Below are positions 16,492-25,980 of a stretch of 36,700 nt of DNA, piece after piece. Every line of letters begins with the position of its first letter. The stretch's first letter is position 1. Origin of the DNA: Planctomycetota bacterium (GTDB lineage: Bacteria > Planctomycetota > Planctomycetia > Pirellulales > UBA1268); NCBI GenBank assembly GCA_003671185.1, contig QWPN01000156.1, positions 1-36,700 of the forward strand, written 5' to 3'. The notes under the pieces were generated by a model that ran no database searches, had not been told where the DNA came from, and worked only from the letters and a program-made list of their open reading frames with translations. Made by a program: the position numbers and the translations under genes.

Positions 16492-17265
16492 ATGACTGCA
16501 TCGACGAAGTCGCTGGAAAAGCCCGCCCGCAAGGGTCTTCTCGGCCGCAAGGTCGGGATGACGCAAATTTTCGCAGCCGACGGCACTGTGGTGCCCGTCA
16601 CGGTGATCGAAGCCGGACCGTGTCCCGTGCTCCTGGTTCGTTCGGCGGACCGTGACGGTTATTCCGCCGTACAGGTCGGCTTTCTCGACAAGCCGCGTCG
16701 GTTGGCCGGTCGGGCGGTGCGGGGCCAGGTGGCCAATCTCGATGGGCGTCGCGCCAAGCGGCGCGTCGAAGCCGGGGTGGCGGCGCCGATCAAGGCTGAC
16801 TGCGAGCCGAAGCGTTTCGTGCGTGAGTTGCGCGGCGTTCACGAGGGTGTCGCGGTGGGGCAGGTCCTCACGGTCGAGGTCTTCGAGGGCGTCGAATATG
16901 TCGACGTTGTCGGCACCACGAAGGGTCGTGGCACGGCCGGCGTCATGAAGCGTCACGGCTTCAAGGGGCAGCGGGCCAGCCACGGCGTGAAGAAAGTCCA
17001 CCGCCATCAGGGTGGCACGAGCATGAACACCTCGCCCGCGCGTGTCTTCAAGGGCAAGCGCATGGCGGGCCGCTTCGGCAACGAGCGGTCGACGATGCGG
17101 AACGTGAAACTCGTCGGCGTCGACAAGGAGCGCCACCTGCTGCTCGTGCGCGGTGCCGTGCCGGGGCCGAACGGGGCCTTTGTGACGGTGATGCAGACCA
17201 ACAAGATTCGTCGGGTGGGCAGTCCCGCCGGCGCGACGGCCAAGAAGAAGGCTGGTGCCAAGTGA
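16492..17265 (+). CDS. rplC: 50S ribosomal protein L3 (uL3)
   Basis: GLLGRKVGMTQIFAADGTVVPVTVIEAGPC and GRGTAGVMKRHGFKGQRASHGVKKVHRHQGGTS. Confidence 0.96.
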   Translation: MTASTKSLEKPARKGLLGRKVGMTQIFAADGTVVPVTVIEAGPCPVLLVRSADRDGYSAVQVGFLDKPRRLAGRAVRGQVANLDGRRAKRRVEAGVAAPIKADCEPKRFVRELRGVHEGVAVGQVLTVEVFEGVEYVDVVGTTKGRGTAGVMKRHGFKGQRASHGVKKVHRHQGGTSMNTSPARVFKGKRMAGRFGNERSTMRNVKLVGVDKERHLLLVRGAVPGPNGAFVTVMQTNKIRRVGSPAGATAKKKAGAK

Positions 17266-17981
17266 ACCTCGCGGTCTACGACATGACGGGCAAGCAGGTG
17301 GGGAGCTACGAGATAGACCCCGCCGAGTTGGCTCCTCGGGTGAGCAAGCAGTTGCTGCACGACGCCGTGGTCATGTACCAGGCCAATCAGCGGCAGGGTA
17401 CGCAGAAGACGAAGACCCGTGGCGAGGTCGCCGGGTCGACCCGGAAGTTGTACCGTCAGAAGGGCACGGGCAACGCCCGTGCCGGAGGTCGACGCAGCGG
17501 CACCCGGCGCGGCGGCGGCCACATCTTCGCCAAGCGGCCGCGCGACTTCGGCTGGCGCATGCCGCGCAAGGCCCTGCAGGCGGCCACCCGCATGGCTCTG
17601 GCCTCGCGGATCGCCGACGACGAAGTGAAACTGATCGACTCGCTGGCGGTGGCGGCGCCGAAGACGGCGGCCGTGGCCGGAATGCTCCGGGCTCTGGGGC
17701 TGGGCGAGAAGACCGTGTTGCTGGCTCCCGAGAAGCACGATGCGAATTTCTGGAAGAGTGCCAGGAACATTTCGGGCGTTTCGGTCGCGCCGGTGGCGGA
17801 GCTCAATGCCTGGTCGATCCTGCGGTCGCGGTCGATCGTGATGACCAAGGCCGCGATCGATGCCTTCCGTGCGGCTGCGAAGCCAGTGGTCGAGCGCAAG
17901 CCGGCGACCGGTGGCCGGAAGCCAGTTGCGGCCAAGGCCAAGCGGCCTTCGCGGGCCGCGGCCGGAAAGGGGGGCAAGTAA
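17262..17981 (+). CDS. rplD: 50S ribosomal protein L4 (uL4), with basic C-terminal tail
   Basis: AVVMYQANQRQGTQKTKTRGEVAGSTRKLYRQKGTGNARAGGRRSGTRRGGGHIFAKRPRDF. Confidence 0.96.
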   Translation: MNLAVYDMTGKQVGSYEIDPAELAPRVSKQLLHDAVVMYQANQRQGTQKTKTRGEVAGSTRKLYRQKGTGNARAGGRRSGTRRGGGHIFAKRPRDFGWRMPRKALQAATRMALASRIADDEVKLIDSLAVAAPKTAAVAGMLRALGLGEKTVLLAPEKHDANFWKSARNISGVSVAPVAELNAWSILRSRSIVMTKAAIDAFRAAAKPVVERKPATGGRKPVAAKAKRPSRAAAGKGGK

Positions 17982-17984
17982 GTC

Positions 17985-18305
17985 ATGGCAGTGCCCGTTC
18001 CTCCTCCTCCCACCTTCTCGCCCCGGTTGGCGCCGCATCAGGTGATCCTGCGGCCGCTGGTCACCGAGAAGGGCATGCACCGCGCCAACCGGCACAACGC
18101 CTACTCGTTCGAGGTCGTGGTTGAGGCCACCAAGGCCGATATCCGCCGTGCCGTCGAAGAACTGTTCAGCGTCAAGGTCGACAAGGTCGCCGTGCAAAAC
18201 CGGGCGGGCAAGATGCGCCGCAGCCGGGTGCGGCGCACCAGCACGAAGGCGTGGAAAAAGGCCGTCGTGAAGCTCAAGCCGGATTTCAAGATCAACCTGT
18301 TCTAG
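17985..18305 (+). CDS. rplW: 50S ribosomal protein L23 (uL23)
   Basis: QVILRPLVTEKGMHRANRHNAYSFEVVVEATKADIRRAVEELFSVKVDKV. Confidence 0.95.
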   Translation: MAVPVPPPPTFSPRLAPHQVILRPLVTEKGMHRANRHNAYSFEVVVEATKADIRRAVEELFSVKVDKVAVQNRAGKMRRSRVRRTSTKAWKKAVVKLKPDFKINLF

Positions 18306-18356
18306 TCCTGGCCGGCCGCAGGTCGGCCGTGTCCACAACTCACCGGTCCAACTCGC

Positions 18357-19214
18357 ATGGGCATCCGCACATACAACCCCACCAGCCCCGGCCGCCGCGG
18401 CGCCAGTGTCTCGGATTTTGCGGAACTGACGCCGGGCGCTGCCGCTCCGAAGGGGCTTCGTGTCCGCAAGAAGAAGAAGGGCGGCCGGAACAACCAGGGC
18501 AAGATCACGGCCCGGCATCGTGGCGGCGGCCACATGCAGCACTACCGGCTGATCGACTTCCGTCGCAACAAAGATGGTGTGTTGGGGACGGTCCACTCGA
18601 TCCAGTACGACCCTAACCGCACCTGCCGCGTGGCGCTCGTGCACTACGCCGATGGCGAGAAGCGATTCATCCTCGCGCCGGAGGGGTTGGTTGCGGGCGC
18701 CAAGGTGCAGAGTGGCGACTCGGCGCCGCCGGAAGTTGGCAACTGCTTGCCTATGTCGGCGATTCCGCTCGGCATGCAGGTCCACAATATCGAGTTGCAG
18801 GCGGGCCGGGGTGGGCGGTTGTGCCGGTCGGCCGGCTCGTCGGCGGTGCTCGTGGCCCGCGAGGCGCAGTGGGCCCAGCTCACGCTGCCGTCCGGGGAAA
18901 TTCGCCGCGTGCCGGCGGCGTGCCGTGCCACGATCGGCGCTATCGGCAATTCCGAGCACATGAACGTCCGCCTTGGCAAGGCTGGCCGGTCGCGTTGGAT
19001 GGGGATTCGGCCCCACGTCCGCGGCACAGCCATGAACCCGATCGACCATCCGCACGGCGGTGGCGAGGGCCGCACCAAGGGTGGTCGGCATCCTGTCAGC
19101 CCCACCGGTAAGAGTGCCAAGGGCGGCGGCACCCGCAAGCCGCGCAAGCCGTCGGGGTCCGCGATCATTCGGCGGCGCAAGAGCCGTCGCTACGGCCAAT
19201 TGAAGTTGAGGTAA
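18357..19214 (+). CDS. rplB: 50S ribosomal protein L2 (uL2)
   Basis: [85 protein letters not shown]. Confidence 0.98.
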   Translation: MGIRTYNPTSPGRRGASVSDFAELTPGAAAPKGLRVRKKKKGGRNNQGKITARHRGGGHMQHYRLIDFRRNKDGVLGTVHSIQYDPNRTCRVALVHYADGEKRFILAPEGLVAGAKVQSGDSAPPEVGNCLPMSAIPLGMQVHNIELQAGRGGRLCRSAGSSAVLVAREAQWAQLTLPSGEIRRVPAACRATIGAIGNSEHMNVRLGKAGRSRWMGIRPHVRGTAMNPIDHPHGGGEGRTKGGRHPVSPTGKSAKGGGTRKPRKPSGSAIIRRRKSRRYGQLKLR

Positions 19215-19221
19215 GCATCAC

Positions 19222-19518
19222 ATGGGACGCAGTGCCAAGAAGGGGCCGTATATCGACCCCCGCGTGTTCGAGAAGGTCGAGTCGCAACTGTCGAGCGGCA
19301 AGCGCGACCCGATCAAGACCTGGTCGCGGTCGTGCACGATCGTGCCAGAGTTCATCGGGCTGACGTTCATGGTGCACAACGGCAAGCAGCATTTGAAGGT
19401 GTTCGTGACGGAAGACATGGTGGGCCACAAACTCGGAGAGTTTGCCCCGACGCGGACGTTCCGCGGCCATGGTGGCAAGGTCAAGGAGGCCGCCACGCCG
19501 GCGCCGGCCGCCAAGTAG
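19222..19518 (+). CDS. rpsS: 30S ribosomal protein S19 (uS19)
   Basis: [19 protein letters not shown]...[55 protein letters not shown]. Confidence 0.97.
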   Translation: MGRSAKKGPYIDPRVFEKVESQLSSGKRDPIKTWSRSCTIVPEFIGLTFMVHNGKQHLKVFVTEDMVGHKLGEFAPTRTFRGHGGKVKEAATPAPAAK

Positions 19519-19547
19519 CGGCCAGTCCCGGAAGCAGGAAGTGATCC

Positions 19548-19910
19548 ATGCCATACACAGCCACCCACAAGTATGCCCGCATCAGCCCTCGCAAGGTGCG
19601 GGCGCTGGCCGATCTCGTCCGCGGCAAATTTGCCGACGAGGCGCTCGACATCCTGCGCTTCCAGCCACACCGCGGGGCGCGGATGCTGGAGAAGGTGATC
19701 AAGAGCGCGTTGGGCAATGCCGAGCATCAGCAGGCGCCGGGTGTCGACGATCTGGTGGTCGTGGACGCGCGGGTCGACGGTGGTCCGATGTTCAAGCGTA
19801 TCCGGCCGCGGGCCCGCGGCATGGCGTTCGGGATCAAGCGGCGCATGTCGCACATCAAGGTCTCGCTCGACGCGGTGGCGGCCGCACCGAGCGTCGACGC
19901 GGCGGAGTGA
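19548..19910 (+). CDS. rplV: 50S ribosomal protein L22 (uL22)
   Basis: ATHKYARISPRKVRALADLVRGKFADEALDILRFQPHRGARMLEKVIKSALGNAEH...FKRIRPRARGMAFGIKRRMSHI. Confidence 0.96.
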   Translation: MPYTATHKYARISPRKVRALADLVRGKFADEALDILRFQPHRGARMLEKVIKSALGNAEHQQAPGVDDLVVVDARVDGGPMFKRIRPRARGMAFGIKRRMSHIKVSLDAVAAAPSVDAAE

Positions 19911-19920
19911 GGGCAGAATA

Positions 19921-20616
19921 ATGGGTCAAAAAGTCCATCCGGTCGGTTTTCGCACGGGCATCACCGAGCCCTGGAAGAGCCGTTGGTATGCGTCAAAGAA
20001 GGACTTTCGCGAACTCCTCCTCGAGGACGTGCGCGTGCGGAAGTTCCTCAAGACGAAGTACCGCGCGGCCGCGATCCCCAAGGTCGAGATCGAACGCACA
20101 CGCGACGAGGTGAAGGTCATCCTGCACTCGGCCCGGCCTGGTGTGATCATCGGACGCAAGGGGCAGGAGGTCGATCGCCTGCAGGATGAGTTGCAGGAAC
20201 TGCTCGGTCGGCGCGTGAACCTCAAGGTCGAAGAGGTCAGTCATCCCGAGATCCAGGCCCAGTTGGTCGCCGAGGACATCGCCGACCAGCTCACGAAGCG
20301 AGCGGCTTTTCGGCGAACGCTGAAGCGGGCTCTCGAGACCACCATGGGTGCCGGCGCGAAGGGCGTGAAGATCCAGTTGTCCGGCCGACTCGGCGGCGCC
20401 GAAATGTCGCGATGTGAGAAGGCGATCGCGGGCTCGATGCCGCTGTCGACGCTGCGTGCAAAGATCGATTACGGGTTCTGCGAGGCTCCCACGGCGCAGG
20501 GCAACATCGGGGTCCAGGTGTGGGTCAACCAAGGCATGTACGAGGAGAATGGCGATGGCGCTGATGCCCAAGAGGGTCAAGCACCGAAAAAGCCAAAGAG
20601 GTCGTATAAGAGGTGA
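19921..20616 (+). CDS. rpsC: 30S ribosomal protein S3 (uS3)
   Basis: MGQKVHPVGFRTGITEPWKSRWYASKKDF...RPGVIIGRKGQEVDRLQDELQ. Confidence 0.97.
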   Translation: MGQKVHPVGFRTGITEPWKSRWYASKKDFRELLLEDVRVRKFLKTKYRAAAIPKVEIERTRDEVKVILHSARPGVIIGRKGQEVDRLQDELQELLGRRVNLKVEEVSHPEIQAQLVAEDIADQLTKRAAFRRTLKRALETTMGAGAKGVKIQLSGRLGGAEMSRCEKAIAGSMPLSTLRAKIDYGFCEAPTAQGNIGVQVWVNQGMYEENGDGADAQEGQAPKKPKRSYKR

Positions 20617-20971
20617 CGCCTCCCGCGGGAATCGCGTCGTCTTCGGCGACTTCGGCCTCCAGGCCGAGCAGCCGGGATGGCTCCCCGCGGCGACCATCGA
20701 GGCAGGCCGCATCGCGGCGCAGCAGTACCTGCGCACCGATGGCCGGCTCTTCGTGCGCGTGTTCCCCCACAAGTCGATCACATCGATCCCACTCGAGACC
20801 CGTATGGGCAAGGGCAAGGGCGAGCCGGAGTACTGGGCCGCGGTCATCAAGCCCGGCATGATTCTTTATGAGATCGGCGGCGTGGCCGAGGAAGCGGCGC
20901 GGATGTGCTTGGCGCGTCTCGCGCACAAGATGCCGATCCGCGTGCGGTTCGTGAAGCGACGGGTGATGTGA
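20555..20971 (+). CDS. rplP: 50S ribosomal protein L16 (uL16)
   Basis: MALMPKRVKHRKSQRGRIRG...FGDFGLQAEQPGWLPAATIEAGRIAAQQYLRTDGRLFVRVFPHKSITSIPLETRMGKGKGEPEYWAAVIKPGMILYEI. GAGGAG 7 nt upstream of the ATG, within rpsC. Confidence 0.95.
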   Translation: MALMPKRVKHRKSQRGRIRGDASRGNRVVFGDFGLQAEQPGWLPAATIEAGRIAAQQYLRTDGRLFVRVFPHKSITSIPLETRMGKGKGEPEYWAAVIKPGMILYEIGGVAEEAARMCLARLAHKMPIRVRFVKRRVM

Positions 20972-20979
20972 GGTCAGCC

Positions 20980-21333
20980 ATGAATACCAAAGCCAAGGAA
21001 TTGCGCGACATGGGCGATGAGCAGATCCGGCTCGTCTGGAAGGACGCCGCCGAGACGCTGTTCCGGCTGCGTATCCAGGCGCAGACCGAGAAGCTGGCCG
21101 CCCCGTCGGAAGTTCGAAAGCAGCGCCGCACGATCGCCCGCTGCCAGACGATCCTCGCTCAGCGAGGCACGCTGGCACCGGCAGTGCCCGTGGCCGCGGG
21201 CGACGACTCGCCGCGGCACGAAAAGCACGCCCGCAAGCATCGGGCCAGTGGTCGTGCCAAGTTGCGGGCGCCGGGCAAGGCCGGCGTGGCCCGGCGGCGC
21301 ACGTTCAAGAAGCGCACGCAGAGCGGCACGTAA
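20980..21333 (+). CDS. rpmC: 50S ribosomal protein L29 (uL29), with about 50-aa basic C-terminal extension
   Basis: KAKELRDMGDEQIRLVWKDAAETLFRLRIQAQTEKLAAPSEVRKQRRTIARCQTIL, followed by an Arg/Lys-rich tail. Confidence 0.92.
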   Translation: MNTKAKELRDMGDEQIRLVWKDAAETLFRLRIQAQTEKLAAPSEVRKQRRTIARCQTILAQRGTLAPAVPVAAGDDSPRHEKHARKHRASGRAKLRAPGKAGVARRRTFKKRTQSGT

Positions 21334-21366
21334 CCCCACCACGAAAGCCATCCTAGGAACGAGCCC

Positions 21367-21729
21367 ATGCCGAAGCGAGTCGAAACAGGAACGGTCACCA
21401 GCGCCGCCGCCAGCAAGACGCGGCGAGTGGAGATTCCGCGTGTCGTGCGGCATCCCAAGTACGGCCGGATTCTCCACCGGCGCACGGTGTGTCACGTCCA
21501 CGACGAGGCTGGCGAGTCGCAGCCTGGCGATCTGGTGGAGATCATCGAGTGCCGCCCCCGCAGCCGCCTCAAGCGCTGGGAGCTCGTGCGGGTGGTGAAG
21601 AAGAGCACGGCTGTTGACGTGGCGTCTCTACGCAGCGGTGCCCGGGCAACCCGTTTGAAGGAGACAGCGGCCAAGGCCGAGGAGGCCGCCGCGGCCGGCG
21701 TCGAGTCGCGTGAGGGACGGACATCATGA
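21367..21729 (+). CDS. rpsQ: 30S ribosomal protein S17 (uS17), C-terminally extended
   Basis: [78 protein letters not shown]. Confidence 0.94.
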   Translation: MPKRVETGTVTSAAASKTRRVEIPRVVRHPKYGRILHRRTVCHVHDEAGESQPGDLVEIIECRPRSRLKRWELVRVVKKSTAVDVASLRSGARATRLKETAAKAEEAAAAGVESREGRTS

Positions 21730-22094
21730 TTCAGATGCAGACGCGACTCACGGTCGCGGACAACACGGGCGCCAAGGAAGTCATGTGCTTCAAGGTGCTG
21801 GGCGGGAGCCGCCGGCGCACGGCCGGCCTGGGCGACGTCATCGTGTGCAGTGTGAAGTCGGTGATTCCCGGCAGTGACGTGAAGAAAAAAGCGGTGGTCA
21901 AGGCGGTGGTGGTCCGCTGCCGGAAGCCCACGCGGCGCGAGGATGGCAGTTATGTCCGCTTCGACGCGAATGCCTGCGTGATCATCGACAACGAGCAGAA
22001 CCCGAAAGGCACCCGCATCTTCGGCGCCGTGGCCCGGGAACTGCGAGACCGCAATTTCATGAAGATCGTCAGCCTGGCGAGCGAGGTGGTGTGA
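21726..22094 (+). CDS. rplN: 50S ribosomal protein L14 (uL14)
   Basis: [49 protein letters not shown]...[28 protein letters not shown]. Confidence 0.98.
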   Translation: MIQMQTRLTVADNTGAKEVMCFKVLGGSRRRTAGLGDVIVCSVKSVIPGSDVKKKAVVKAVVVRCRKPTRREDGSYVRFDANACVIIDNEQNPKGTRIFGAVARELRDRNFMKIVSLASEVV

Positions 22095-22462
22095 TGCTGA
22101 TCCGATCGGGTGATCTGGTCGAGGTGCGGACGGGCAATGCCCGTGGTACTCGCGCCAAGGTTCTGTCCGTGCTGCCGGCCAAGGAGCCGTCGGGCGCCGT
22201 ACGGCTGGTCGTGGAAGGCGTGAACCGCGTCTATCGGCACGTGCGTCGGAGCCAGAAGAACCCGCAGGGTGGCCGGCTCTCCAAGGAGTTGCCGATCAAT
22301 GCCTCCAACGTGCTGCTGGTCTGCACGGCGTGCGGCAAGCCCGCCCGGCTGGGGGCGCGAGCCACAACGGAAGGCGGCAAGGTGCGGTTTTGCAAAAAGT
22401 GTGGTGCCGACCTGGGCGCCCTGCGGCGTGCCAAGGCGGTGAGGGCCAAGTCGGGCGGCTGA
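22094..22462 (+). CDS. rplX: 50S ribosomal protein L24 (uL24)
   Basis: IRSGDLVEVRTGNARGTRAKVLSVLPAK...VEGVNRVYRHVRRSQKNPQGGRLSKELPINASNVLLVCTACGKPARLG...VRFCKKCGADL. Confidence 0.95.
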   Translation: MLIRSGDLVEVRTGNARGTRAKVLSVLPAKEPSGAVRLVVEGVNRVYRHVRRSQKNPQGGRLSKELPINASNVLLVCTACGKPARLGARATTEGGKVRFCKKCGADLGALRRAKAVRAKSGG

Positions 22463-22532
22463 TTCGTGCGGTGGCCGCTCGCAGGCCGCCGGACGCAGAA
22501 GACAAAATCCAGGACTTTCGAGGGTCGATTCG

Positions 22533-23141
22533 ATGGCGAAGAAGAGCAAGGCAACTGCAGCAGCGGCACCGGCTGGCACCCCGCGCATGCTGGAGCACTA
22601 CGTGAACGCCGTGCGGCCCCAGTTGGCATCGTCGCTGGGCCGCACCAATCCGCACGCCATCCCGCGGCTGGAAAAGATCGTGGTCAGCATGGGTGTCGGT
22701 GTGGCGGTGACCGAGAAGAAGTACCTGGAGGAGGCGATCGGTGCACTCGCCCAGGTGACGGGCCAAAAGCCGGTCGCGACCCTGTCGAAGGCGGCCGTGT
22801 CGGGCTTCAAGCTCCGGGAGAACCTTCCGATCGGCTGCAAGGTCACGCTGCGAGGTCGCCGCATGTACGAATTCATGGATCGGCTCGTCTCGCTCGCCCT
22901 CCCCCGGGTCCGCGACTTCCGCGGCCTTTCCAGCACCGCCTTCGACGGCAATGGGAACTACAGCCTGGGGCTCTCGGAGCAGATGGTGTTTCCCGAGATC
23001 AATCCCGACAAGTACACCCGCCCGCAGGGCATGAACATCACCTTCGTCACGTCGGCCCGCAGCGACGACGAGGCGCGGGCGTTCCTGTTGGCGATGGGCA
23101 TGCCGCTCAAGAAGGAAGGCGAGGGCGACGCCGCGGCGTAG
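22533..23141 (+). CDS. rplE: 50S ribosomal protein L5 (uL5)
   Basis: NPHAIPRLEKIVVSMGVG, ALAQVTGQKPVATLSKAAVSGFKLRENLPIGCKVTLRGRRMYEFMDRLVSLALPRVRDFRGLS. Confidence 0.97.
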   Translation: MAKKSKATAAAAPAGTPRMLEHYVNAVRPQLASSLGRTNPHAIPRLEKIVVSMGVGVAVTEKKYLEEAIGALAQVTGQKPVATLSKAAVSGFKLRENLPIGCKVTLRGRRMYEFMDRLVSLALPRVRDFRGLSSTAFDGNGNYSLGLSEQMVFPEINPDKYTRPQGMNITFVTSARSDDEARAFLLAMGMPLKKEGEGDAAA

Positions 23142-23198
23142 CGGTGTCACCGGATGTGAATCCCGGGCCGAGGCAATCGGACTGATCGAACGAGAACT

Positions 23199-23384
23199 AT
23201 GGCAAGTAAATCCAAGATCGCAGCCGCAAAACGGAAGCCGAAATACTCCACGCGCGTGGTACGCCGCTGCATGTTGTGCGGCCGTCCGCGTGCCGTGTAC
23301 CGCAAGTTCGGCACCTGCCGGATTTGCTTCCGGAAGTTGGCCGATCAGGGCCTGATTCCCGGCGTGAAGAAGGCCAGTTGGTAG
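23199..23384 (+). CDS. rpsN: 30S ribosomal protein S14 type Z (uS14, Zn-binding)
   Basis: [61 protein letters not shown] (CxxC...CxxC). Confidence 0.97.
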   Translation: MASKSKIAAAKRKPKYSTRVVRRCMLCGRPRAVYRKFGTCRICFRKLADQGLIPGVKKASW

Positions 23385-23458
23385 TCGTCCACAAAGCGGC
23401 GTTCCGCGTACCTGTCGAGACTTCGGACAAGCGAGACTAAGAGAAGGGTTCAGCTGAC

Positions 23459-23854
23459 ATGATGACCGACCCTATCGCCGACATGCTCACCCGTATCCGC
23501 AACGCGGTGCGCATCGAACGCGCGACCGTGGAGGTGCCGAGCTCGAAGGTGAAGCGCGGCCTGGCCGAGGTGCTGAAGCGTGAGGGCTTCATCTGGGACT
23601 GGCGCGAGGTCGAGGCGGCGCCAGTGCCGCACCTGCAGCTGGAGCTCAAGTATGGCCCCAACGGCGAGCGGCTCATCCGGCATATCCGCCGGGTCAGCTC
23701 GCCGGGGCGGCGCGTGTACAGTCGTTCGGTGCGGCTGCGGCCGGTGCTGGGCGGGCTGGGCATCTCGATCCTGTCCACGTCGAGCGGCGTGGTCAGCGAC
23801 CGCGAGGCACGGCAGAAGAAGTTGGGCGGCGAAGTCCTCTGTGAATTGTGGTAG
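23459..23854 (+). CDS. rpsH: 30S ribosomal protein S8 (uS8)
   Basis: MMTDPIADMLTRIRNAVRIERATVEVPSSKVKRGLAEVLKREGFI...ILSTSSGVVSDREARQKKLGGEVLCELW. Confidence 0.97.
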   Translation: MMTDPIADMLTRIRNAVRIERATVEVPSSKVKRGLAEVLKREGFIWDWREVEAAPVPHLQLELKYGPNGERLIRHIRRVSSPGRRVYSRSVRLRPVLGGLGISILSTSSGVVSDREARQKKLGGEVLCELW

Positions 23855-23874
23855 TCGGAAAGGGCAGGTAGGCA

Positions 23875-24414
23875 ATGTCGCGTATCGGCAAGGCACCAGT
23901 TTCGATCCCCAAAGGCGTAAAGGCGGCCGTGTCCGCCGGCACGCTCACGGTTGAGGGACCGCTGGGCAAACTCGAGCACCGTCTGCATCCGGCGGTGAGC
24001 ATCGACGTGGACGCCACGGCGATCCGGGTGACGCGTAAGAGCGACGGCCGGCTCGACCGTTCGGTGCATGGACTGACCCGTGCTCTGGCGGCCAACATGG
24101 TGGAGGGAGTTTCCAAGGGCTTCGAGAAGAAGTTGGAGATCGTGGGCGTCGGCTATCTGGCCGCCATCCAGAAGAACCTGCTCCAGTTGCGCGTCGGCTT
24201 CGCCAACGAACTTCAGGTGCCAATCCCGGCCGGGCTCACGGTGACCTGCCCCGACCAAACCCACGTCACGATCAAGGGCATCGACAAGCAACTGGTGGGC
24301 CAGTTTGCCGCCGAAGTCCGCTCGCTGCGGAAGCCCGAGCCCTACAAGGGCAAGGGCATCCGTTACGAGAACGAGCAAGTTCGTCGCAAGGCCGGTAAGG
24401 CCGTCACCAAGTAG
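23875..24414 (+). CDS. rplF: 50S ribosomal protein L6 (uL6)
   Basis: [37 protein letters not shown]...[28 protein letters not shown]. Confidence 0.97.
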   Translation: MSRIGKAPVSIPKGVKAAVSAGTLTVEGPLGKLEHRLHPAVSIDVDATAIRVTRKSDGRLDRSVHGLTRALAANMVEGVSKGFEKKLEIVGVGYLAAIQKNLLQLRVGFANELQVPIPAGLTVTCPDQTHVTIKGIDKQLVGQFAAEVRSLRKPEPYKGKGIRYENEQVRRKAGKAVTK

Positions 24415-24424
24415 GACGATCACC

Positions 24425-24793
24425 ATGGACCATTCCCGATCCATTCTCCGGCAACGACTGCGGCGGCGGCACCGTGTGCGCCGCGACATCCGCGGCACTG
24501 CCGACAGGCCACGGCTCACGGTATTCCGTTCGCACAAGCACATCTATGCCCAGGTCATCGACGATGCGGCAGGCCGGACGCTGGCCTCTGCCAGTTCTCG
24601 GGACCGCGAAATTCGCGACTCGGTGGGCTTCGGCGGCAACAAGCAGGCGGCCGAGGCGATCGGCCGTGCGGTGGCCGAACGGGCGAAGGCGGCTGGCGTC
24701 AAGCAGGTCTGCTTCGACCGCGGCTCCTTCCGGTATCACGGTCGCGTGGCGGCCTTGGCTGATGCGGCCCGAGCCGCGGGATTGGAGTTCTGA
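24425..24793 (+). CDS. rplR: 50S ribosomal protein L18 (uL18)
   Basis: [46 protein letters not shown]...[53 protein letters not shown]-type motif. Confidence 0.95.
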   Translation: MDHSRSILRQRLRRRHRVRRDIRGTADRPRLTVFRSHKHIYAQVIDDAAGRTLASASSRDREIRDSVGFGGNKQAAEAIGRAVAERAKAAGVKQVCFDRGSFRYHGRVAALADAARAAGLEF

Positions 24794-24862
24794 TCGGGCG
24801 TGTCAGCGACTGCATTCATGGTTTGAACACGGCACCGCACACACCAGGGGAGATCATTCAAC

Positions 24863-25354
24863 GTGTCGACAGGCAAGGAATCACGGACCGGTGAGTTCGT
24901 GGAAAAGGTGGTGAAGGTGCGTCGCTGCGCCACGGTCGTCAAGGGCGGCCGGCGGTTCAGTTTTGCCGGCCTCGTCGTCGTGGGGAACGGCCGCGGCAAG
25001 GTGGGGTGCGGCTACGCCAAAGCGAACGAGGTGCCTCCTGCCGTCGAGAAGGCGATCAAGGACGGGATGAAGAATCTCATCGAGGTCCCGGTCGAGGCGG
25101 GCACGATCCCGCATCGCGTGGAGGGGCGTTACGAGACCGCCAAGGTGATCCTCCTGCCGGCCAGCCCCGGCACAGGCATCATCGCCGGCGCGGCCGTCCG
25201 TGCCGTGTGCGAATCGGCCGGCATCCACGACGTGCTCTCCAAGGCCCACGGCTCCACGAATCCCGTTAATCTGGTCAAGGCCTCGCTGCATGCCCTCCAG
25301 CAGTTGCGCACCAAGGCCGAGGTGGAGCGGTTGCGCGGCGTGTCGCTGGGCTGA
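24863..25354 (+). CDS. rpsE: 30S ribosomal protein S5 (uS5)
   Basis: VKVRRCATVVKGGRRFSFAGLVVVGNGRGKVGCGYAKANEVPPAVEKAIKDGMKNLIEVPVEAGTIPHRVEGRY. GTG start. Confidence 0.97.
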   Translation: MSTGKESRTGEFVEKVVKVRRCATVVKGGRRFSFAGLVVVGNGRGKVGCGYAKANEVPPAVEKAIKDGMKNLIEVPVEAGTIPHRVEGRYETAKVILLPASPGTGIIAGAAVRAVCESAGIHDVLSKAHGSTNPVNLVKASLHALQQLRTKAEVERLRGVSLG

Positions 25355-25430
25355 GAAACGATCGGTTCACCGCGTTTGGCGCCGGTGCCGAACGCTTGCT
25401 CGACCAGAGGAATTTGAATCCCACGCGATC

Positions 25431-25937
25431 ATGAAACTCAACGACGTCAACAACGGAATCCACGGGCACGAAAAGCGGCTGCGGGTCGGCCGGGGCCCGG
25501 GGTCGGGTCGGGGCCGCACGGCGGGCCGCGGCAACAAGGGGCAGGGGCAGTTGGCCGGTTGGTCGGCGCCCGCCATCTTCGAGGGTGGCTGCATGCCGCT
25601 CATCCGCCGCATTCCCAAGCGCGGCTTTCACAACAGCCACGGACGGATCGTCAAGAGCGTCAACGTCGAGGATCTCCAGGAGGCGTGCGCCGCGGGCAGC
25701 GACGTGACTCCGGCCTCCCTGCGTTCGGTTGGAGTGGCCAAGGGCATCTGGCATGAGTTAAAAATCCTCGGGAACGGGGAGTTGTCGAAGGCGCTCAAGG
25801 TGTCCGCCCACCACTTCAGTGCCCAGGCGCGGGCCAAGATCCTCGCCGCGGGTGGCACCGTGACGGAACTGCCCGGGCCGGCTCCCGTGGTTCGCAAGGT
25901 GAAAAAGACGTCGCGGAAAAAGCCTGCCGCCGGGTAG
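25431..25937 (+). CDS. rplO: 50S ribosomal protein L15 (uL15)
   Basis: MKLNDVNNGIHGHEKRLRVGRGPGSGRGRTAGRGNKGQGQLAGWSAPAIFEGGCMPLIRRIPKRGFHN. Confidence 0.95.
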   Translation: MKLNDVNNGIHGHEKRLRVGRGPGSGRGRTAGRGNKGQGQLAGWSAPAIFEGGCMPLIRRIPKRGFHNSHGRIVKSVNVEDLQEACAAGSDVTPASLRSVGVAKGIWHELKILGNGELSKALKVSAHHFSAQARAKILAAGGTVTELPGPAPVVRKVKKTSRKKPAAG

Positions 25938-25980
25938 GGTACGGCTCCCCGTCCCCAGCCGCTCCCCAGGAGTTCAGGCC

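Noticed and set aside
17007-19199. 730-aa minus-strand ORF opposite rplC-rplB
   Set aside because: Shadow ORF across several conserved r-protein genes; no recognisable domain.
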